9,251 nucleotides of DNA from an uncultured beta proteobacterium (GTDB lineage Bacteria; Pseudomonadota; Gammaproteobacteria; Burkholderiales; Burkholderiaceae_C). Below are positions 7,001-9,251 of this stretch, piece after piece. The DNA lies in NCBI GenBank assembly GCA_903870955.1, contig CAIQEX010000562.1, positions 1 to 9,251 of the forward strand, in the 5' to 3' direction. The position numbers and the translations under genes are program-made. Numbering within the stretch: position 1 is the stretch's first letter; each line of letters opens with the position of its first letter. The notes under the pieces are model-generated. The model was given only the letters and a program-made list of their open reading frames with translations, had not been told where the DNA came from and did no database searches.

Positions 7001-7691
7001 GGTGATTGCCTTTACGCCGCGGCGCAAGGCGGGTCAAGAGGCGCTGCAGGCGATGGTGCAGTTCCGCGTTGACTATCTGACCCAGTACCAGAACGCAGCC
7101 TACGCGCAGCAGTACCGTGAGTTTGTCGAAAAAGTGCGCGTCGCAGAGGCCGCTTTAGGTTCGGGCGAGGCCTTGCCGCTGAGCGAAGCGGTGGCCCGCT
7201 ATCTGTTCAAGCTGATGGCCTACAAGGACGAGTACGAGGTGGCGCGTCTGCACAGCGACGCCGGTTTTGCGGCACAGGTGAAAACCCGCTTTGAAGGCGA
7301 TTACCAGCTCAACTACCACTTGGCACCCCCCTTGTTTGCAAAGCGCAACGAAAAGGGCGAACTGCAAAAGCAGAAGTTCGGCCCCTGGATGGGCAGTGCG
7401 CTGCGGCTGCTGGCGCGACTGAAGTTTTTGCGGGGGACGACTTTTGATGTCTTTGGCCGCAGTGAAGAACGCCAGGCCGAGCGTGCTTTGGTTGTTGACT
7501 ACCGCAACGACATCGAGGCGATGCTGCCCGCGCTGAGCCGGAACAACCGGGATGCCGCCGCCGCCTTCGCCCGAGTGCCTGAGCAGATCCGTGGCTTTGG
7601 CCACGTCAAGGCGCGGCATCTGGCAGCGGCGCGCTTGCAATGGACCTTGTTGCGGGACAAGGTCTACCAGCCGCAACAGGCCAGGGCCTGA
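4032..7691 (+). CDS. Indolepyruvate ferredoxin oxidoreductase, single-chain alpha-beta-gamma fusion
   Basis: A 1219-residue thiamine-diphosphate and Fe-S enzyme expected to decarboxylate arylpyruvates or other 2-oxo acids oxidatively to acyl-CoA, passing electrons to ferredoxin. In order: a pyrimidine-binding TPP domain (about 45-240) with GYRGSPLGGY at 72-80 and NEEL at 104-107, where a Glu likely activates the cofactor; a linker domain; CSGCPHN at 481-487; the TPP-diphosphate domain with GIGCHFM and GDGTYFHSG (Gly545-Asp546-Gly547), then YND and AMTGGQ; a cysteine-rich Fe-S segment with Cys686, 689, 692, 698, 719, 725 and 730; an IorB-type gamma domain from GVGGTG at 784-789 with DAGGLAQKGGATWSHV; and a helical C-terminal domain (about 995-1215) seen in this fused family. 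Archaeal IOR is two chains (IorA, IorB); here both are one polypeptide. AGGAG at 4018 fixes the start. It is probably monocistronic. The likely role is degradation of aromatic or branched-chain amino acids; the substrate is inferred. Confidence 0.92.
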   Translation: MNAPLDTRLLSDLSELPEHLRKALDSVTLDDKYAIQTGAAFMSGVQALVRLPMLQRVRDAQLGKNTAGFISGYRGSPLGGYDQALVKAEKHLKAQHIVFQPGVNEELAATALWGTQQLGFAPPGSNKYDGVFGIWYGKGPGVDRCSDVFKHANMAGTTPWGGVIAVAGDDHISKSSTAAHQSDHIFKACGFPVFFPSNVQEILDLGLHAFAMSRFSGVWAGMKTIQEIVESSATVQVDPNRVHIKTPTDFVIPPGGLHIRWPDHALEQEARLFDYKWYAALAYIRANRLNYNVIEGQHDRFGIIASGKAYNDTRQALLDLGLDDVSCQRIGIRLHKVGVVWPLEAQLTREFATGLQEILVVEEKRQVIEYQLKEELYNWRADVRPTVLGKFDAVETEDRFGAGGEWSVPNPSAHTLLRANADLNPAIIARAIAKRIKKLGLDADTTARIDAQLAILQAKEQAMQVIELSSGKGPERQPWFCSGCPHNTSTKVPEGSRAMAGIGCHFMTVWMDRATVGFTQMGGEGVPWVGQQPFSNDTHMFTNLGDGTYFHSGLLAVRQSIAAGVNITYKILYNDAVAMTGGQQVGERPEGHSVVQIAQSMRAEGAQKITIVTDEPEKYATVKGLPEGIAIQHRDTLDAVQREFREIKGTTVIIYDQTCATEKRRRRKRGTLVDPARRVVINELVCEGCGDCGVQSNCISVEPLETELGRKRQINQSSCNKDLSCVKGFCPSFVTVEGGKPRKPKGAAVNANPAPSDAWPDLPAPVIADLNLAPGGVWGMVVAGVGGTGVITIGQLLGMAAHLEGKGIVTQDAGGLAQKGGATWSHVLIGKTQDSIRTTRVGMASADLIIGCDPIVVAGKETLTRMRGGRTHVALNSNSTPTAGFVKNADWINPGAQCLLDIAQVVGADRLGTFDADALAVQVLGDAIYTNPMMLGYAWQKGWIPLQRASLMRAIELNAVAVDNNRTAFDWGCRAAVDPEAVQRLLRPAQVIAFTPRRKAGQEALQAMVQFRVDYLTQYQNAAYAQQYREFVEKVRVAEAALGSGEALPLSEAVARYLFKLMAYKDEYEVARLHSDAGFAAQVKTRFEGDYQLNYHLAPPLFAKRNEKGELQKQKFGPWMGSALRLLARLKFLRGTTFDVFGRSEERQAERALVVDYRNDIEAMLPALSRNNRDAAAAFARVPEQIRGFGHVKARHLAAARLQWTLLRDKVYQPQQARA

Positions 7692-7754
7692 TTCGCGTTC
7701 AGGCGACAGGGGCAGGGGCGGCCCAGTGACCGCACGGGGTGTGGGGTCCGGCTT

Positions 7755-7768
7755 GGGCCTCCCGGCCC
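7755..7768 (+). other. GC-rich hairpin between ior and yajC
   Basis: GGGCC-TCCC-GGCCC, a perfect 5-bp stem with a tetraloop, lies 63 bases after the ior stop and about 20 bases before the proposed yajC -10 element. It is followed by GTTGTG rather than a T-run, so it is at most a poor terminator for ior. Confidence 0.3.
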
Positions 7769-7788
7769 GTTGTGACACGCCGCCCGCT

Positions 7789-7794
7789 TACAAT
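7789..7794 (+). promoter_or_regulatory. Probable -10 element of the yajC-secD promoter
   Basis: TACAAT, one base from the TATAAT consensus, with the context GCTTACAATG often seen in Burkholderiales sigma-70 promoters. Transcription would start near 7801, giving a leader of about 85 bases. The -35 is poor: TTGTGA at 7770-7775 leaves only a 13-base spacer, and the hexamer at 17-base spacing is CCCGTT. The promoter may therefore be weak or depend on an activator. Confidence 0.5.
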
Positions 7795-7818
7795 GTTGGG
7801 TTGACCGCCACCCCCGGG

Positions 7819-7848
7819 CGCGCTCCCTCAGGAGCCACCGGAGGCGCG
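7819..7848 (+). promoter_or_regulatory. Leader with two competing stems before yajC
   Basis: GCTCC-CTCA-GGAGC (7822-7835) is a perfect 5-bp hairpin. Alternatively CGCGCTCC (7819-7826) can pair with GGAGGCGCG (7840-7848) with one bulged G. The two pairings exclude each other. This is suggestive of leader folding, but in GC-rich DNA such short pairings are frequent, and the yajC ribosome binding site at 7874 is outside both. Confidence 0.25.
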
Positions 7849-7873
7849 ATTTCGTCCCGTTTTCCCTCATTGT

Positions 7874-7877
7874 GGAG
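7874..7877 (+). promoter_or_regulatory. Ribosome binding site of yajC
   Basis: GGAG lies 7 bases before the GTG at 7885. It selects that GTG over the long in-frame extension upstream to 7552, which overlaps ior in another frame. Confidence 0.75.
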
Positions 7878-7884
7878 TTTGCCT

Positions 7885-8217
7885 GTGTTCATTTCTTCTG
7901 CCTTTGCCCAAACCGCTCCCGCTGCCGCTGCCGGCGGCGACATGCAATCCACCCTGATGAGCATGCTTCCATTGGTGCTGATGTTCGTGGTGTTGTATTT
8001 CGTCATGATCCGCCCCCAGATGAAAAAGCAAAAAGAAGCCAAAGCCATGATCGATGCCCTGGCCAAGGGTGACGAAGTGGTGACGGTGGGTGGCATGCTG
8101 GGTAAGGTCACCAAGCTCAACGACAACAGCCTGAGCCTGGAAGTCGCCAATGGCGTCGAGGTGCAGATCCAGCGCATCGCCGTGGTGCAAGTGCTGCCCA
8201 AGGGTTCCATCAAGTAA
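7885..8217 (+). CDS. yajC: Sec translocon accessory protein YajC
   Basis: A 110-residue, single-span inner-membrane protein that associates with SecD-SecF and SecYEG during protein export. The start is GTG with GGAG 7 bases upstream; the resulting FISSAFAQTAPAA N-terminus matches betaproteobacterial YajC, and 110 residues is the E. coli length. One membrane segment covers about residues 24-42 (LPLVLMFVVLYFVMI), followed by the family signature RPQMKKQKE at 43-50 and a small basic cytoplasmic domain with KGDEVVTVGGMLGKV. It begins 193 bases after ior with its own probable -10 at 7789, and is followed 27 bases later by secD, so the two form an operon. In many proteobacteria tgt (tRNA-guanine transglycosylase) lies just upstream of yajC; it is not present here. 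Confidence 0.95.
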   Translation: MFISSAFAQTAPAAAAGGDMQSTLMSMLPLVLMFVVLYFVMIRPQMKKQKEAKAMIDALAKGDEVVTVGGMLGKVTKLNDNSLSLEVANGVEVQIQRIAVVQVLPKGSIK

Positions 8218-8244
8218 TCACCCTCAACTAACTCTGGCGCGATC

Positions 8245-9251
8245 ATGAACCGTTACCCGGTATGGAAGTACGCGATCATCCTGATCGCGCTGTTGGTGGG
8301 TGGGCTGTATGCCTTGCCTAATTTGTTTGGTGAGGCTCCGGCCGTGCAGGTCTCCGTGGCCAAGACCGGCATGCTGTTGGATACCGCGTCGCTGGCCCGC
8401 GTGGAAGATGCGCTCAAGGCGGCAAACTTGACGCCCGATGCCCTGGCGCTGGACGGCAGCTCGATCAAGGCGCGTTTTTCCAATACCGATGCACAGCTGA
8501 AGGCCAAGGACGCGATCCAGAAGGCCTTGAATCCGGATCCGGCCGATCCTGCCTACGTGGTGGCGCTGAATTTGCTGACGCGCTCGCCGGGCTGGCTAAC
8601 GGCCTTGCATGCCTCGCCGATGTACCTGGGACTGGATTTGCGCGGCGGAGTGCACTTCATGTTGCAGGTGGATATGCAGGCCGCCCTTTCCAAGCGCGCA
8701 GAGTCGCTGGCCGGTGACATCCGCACCAACCTGCGCGAAAAGAACGTGCGTCACAACGGCATCACGCGCGTCGGCCAGACCGTCGAGATCAAGTTCAAGG
8801 ACAGCGCTGCCGTCGACGCGGCCAAGGCCATCATTCAGGACCAATTTCCTGAACTGATCAGCAGCGCATCACCGGATGGCGCCGAGTACAAGTTGGTGGC
8901 AGCCATCAATCCCGTGGCGGGCCGCAAGATTCAGGAGCAGGCGCTCAAGCAGAACATCACCACCCTGCACAACCGGATCAATGAACTCGGCGTTGCCGAG
9001 CCGGTGATTCAACAGCAGGGATTGGACCGCATCGTGGTGCAGTTGCCTGGCGTGCAGGACACGGCCAAGGCCAAGGACATTCTGGGTCGTACCGCGACGC
9101 TGGAAATCCGCATGGTTGAGGAAAGCGCCGAGGCCCGCGCCGCCGAGACCGGTGCCGGTCCGGTGCCCTTTGGCGCCGAGCGTTTTCTGGAGCGCAATGG
9201 CCAGCCGGTCATCGTCAAGAAGCAGGTTATTTTGACGGGTGACAACCTGAC
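8245..9251 (+). CDS. secD: Protein translocase subunit SecD (3' partial)
   Basis: Inner-membrane Sec subunit that with SecF uses the proton motive force to pull preproteins across and release them on the periplasmic side. About 335 codons are present without a stop before the window ends; E. coli SecD has 615 residues. Transmembrane segment 1 is at about residues 9-27 (YAIILIALLVGGLYALPNLF). The signature LGLDLRGGVHFMLQVD starts at residue 128. The first periplasmic domain follows, including HNRINELGVAEPVIQQQGLDR and IVVQLPGVQD. The head domain's end and the five remaining membrane segments lie beyond the edge. The ATG at 8245 gives the standard MNRYPVWKY N-terminus, although no clear Shine-Dalgarno precedes it (ACTCTGGCGCGATC), so translation may partly depend on the upstream yajC. 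secF is expected next. Confidence 0.95.
   Translation, partial: MNRYPVWKYAIILIALLVGGLYALPNLFGEAPAVQVSVAKTGMLLDTASLARVEDALKAANLTPDALALDGSSIKARFSNTDAQLKAKDAIQKALNPDPADPAYVVALNLLTRSPGWLTALHASPMYLGLDLRGGVHFMLQVDMQAALSKRAESLAGDIRTNLREKNVRHNGITRVGQTVEIKFKDSAAVDAAKAIIQDQFPELISSASPDGAEYKLVAAINPVAGRKIQEQALKQNITTLHNRINELGVAEPVIQQQGLDRIVVQLPGVQDTAKAKDILGRTATLEIRMVEESAEARAAETGAGPVPFGAERFLERNGQPVIVKKQVILTGDNL

Noticed and set aside
7552..7884. N-terminal extension of yajC back to 7552
   Set aside because: It overlaps the ior 3' end and crosses the probable promoter. The family N-terminus and GGAG at 7874 place the start at GTG 7885.

Overview
The window looks like a chromosomal segment of a betaproteobacterium of the order Burkholderiales, most likely family Comamonadaceae (Rhodoferax/Polaromonas/Acidovorax-like). 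This rests on high G+C coding DNA with strong GC3 bias, the YajC N-terminus (FISSAFAQTAPAA...), the CheV-type protein, and the very long single-chain indolepyruvate:ferredoxin oxidoreductase. The genus is inferred from recalled family resemblance, not from a search. All confident genes are on the + strand.

Layout. (1) 1-1143: the 3' part of mltA, a lytic murein transglycosylase lipoprotein cut at its 5' end by the window edge. (2) 1220-2182: a complete cheV-like gene (CheW domain fused to a receiver domain). (3) 2234-3517: a PLP-dependent D-amino-acid deaminase of the DSD1 / D-threonine aldolase-like family. (4) 3518-4031: a 514-base gap without a convincing gene. It holds a perfect 28-bp inverted repeat whose two copies each lie inside the loop of a separate, unrelated inverted repeat, plus four copies of GCGGGTAYGC. 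(5) 4032-7691: a 1219-residue fused indolepyruvate ferredoxin oxidoreductase. (6) 7885-8217 yajC and 8245 onward secD (cut by the right edge), the start of the Sec accessory operon, with a probable -10 element at 7789.

Functionally this is mostly housekeeping and metabolism. MltA trims peptidoglycan, CheV couples chemoreceptors to CheA, the deaminase and IOR act on amino acids and the 2-oxo acids derived from them, and YajC-SecD support protein export. I see no phage, IS transposase, CRISPR array, tRNA or rRNA. No clearly new multi-gene system is visible. The part least explained by known features is the nested-repeat element at 3576-3870. Secondary points are the unusual cysteine spacing in the IOR, the placement of IOR directly before yajC-secD, and small palindromes ahead of cheV, ior and yajC.
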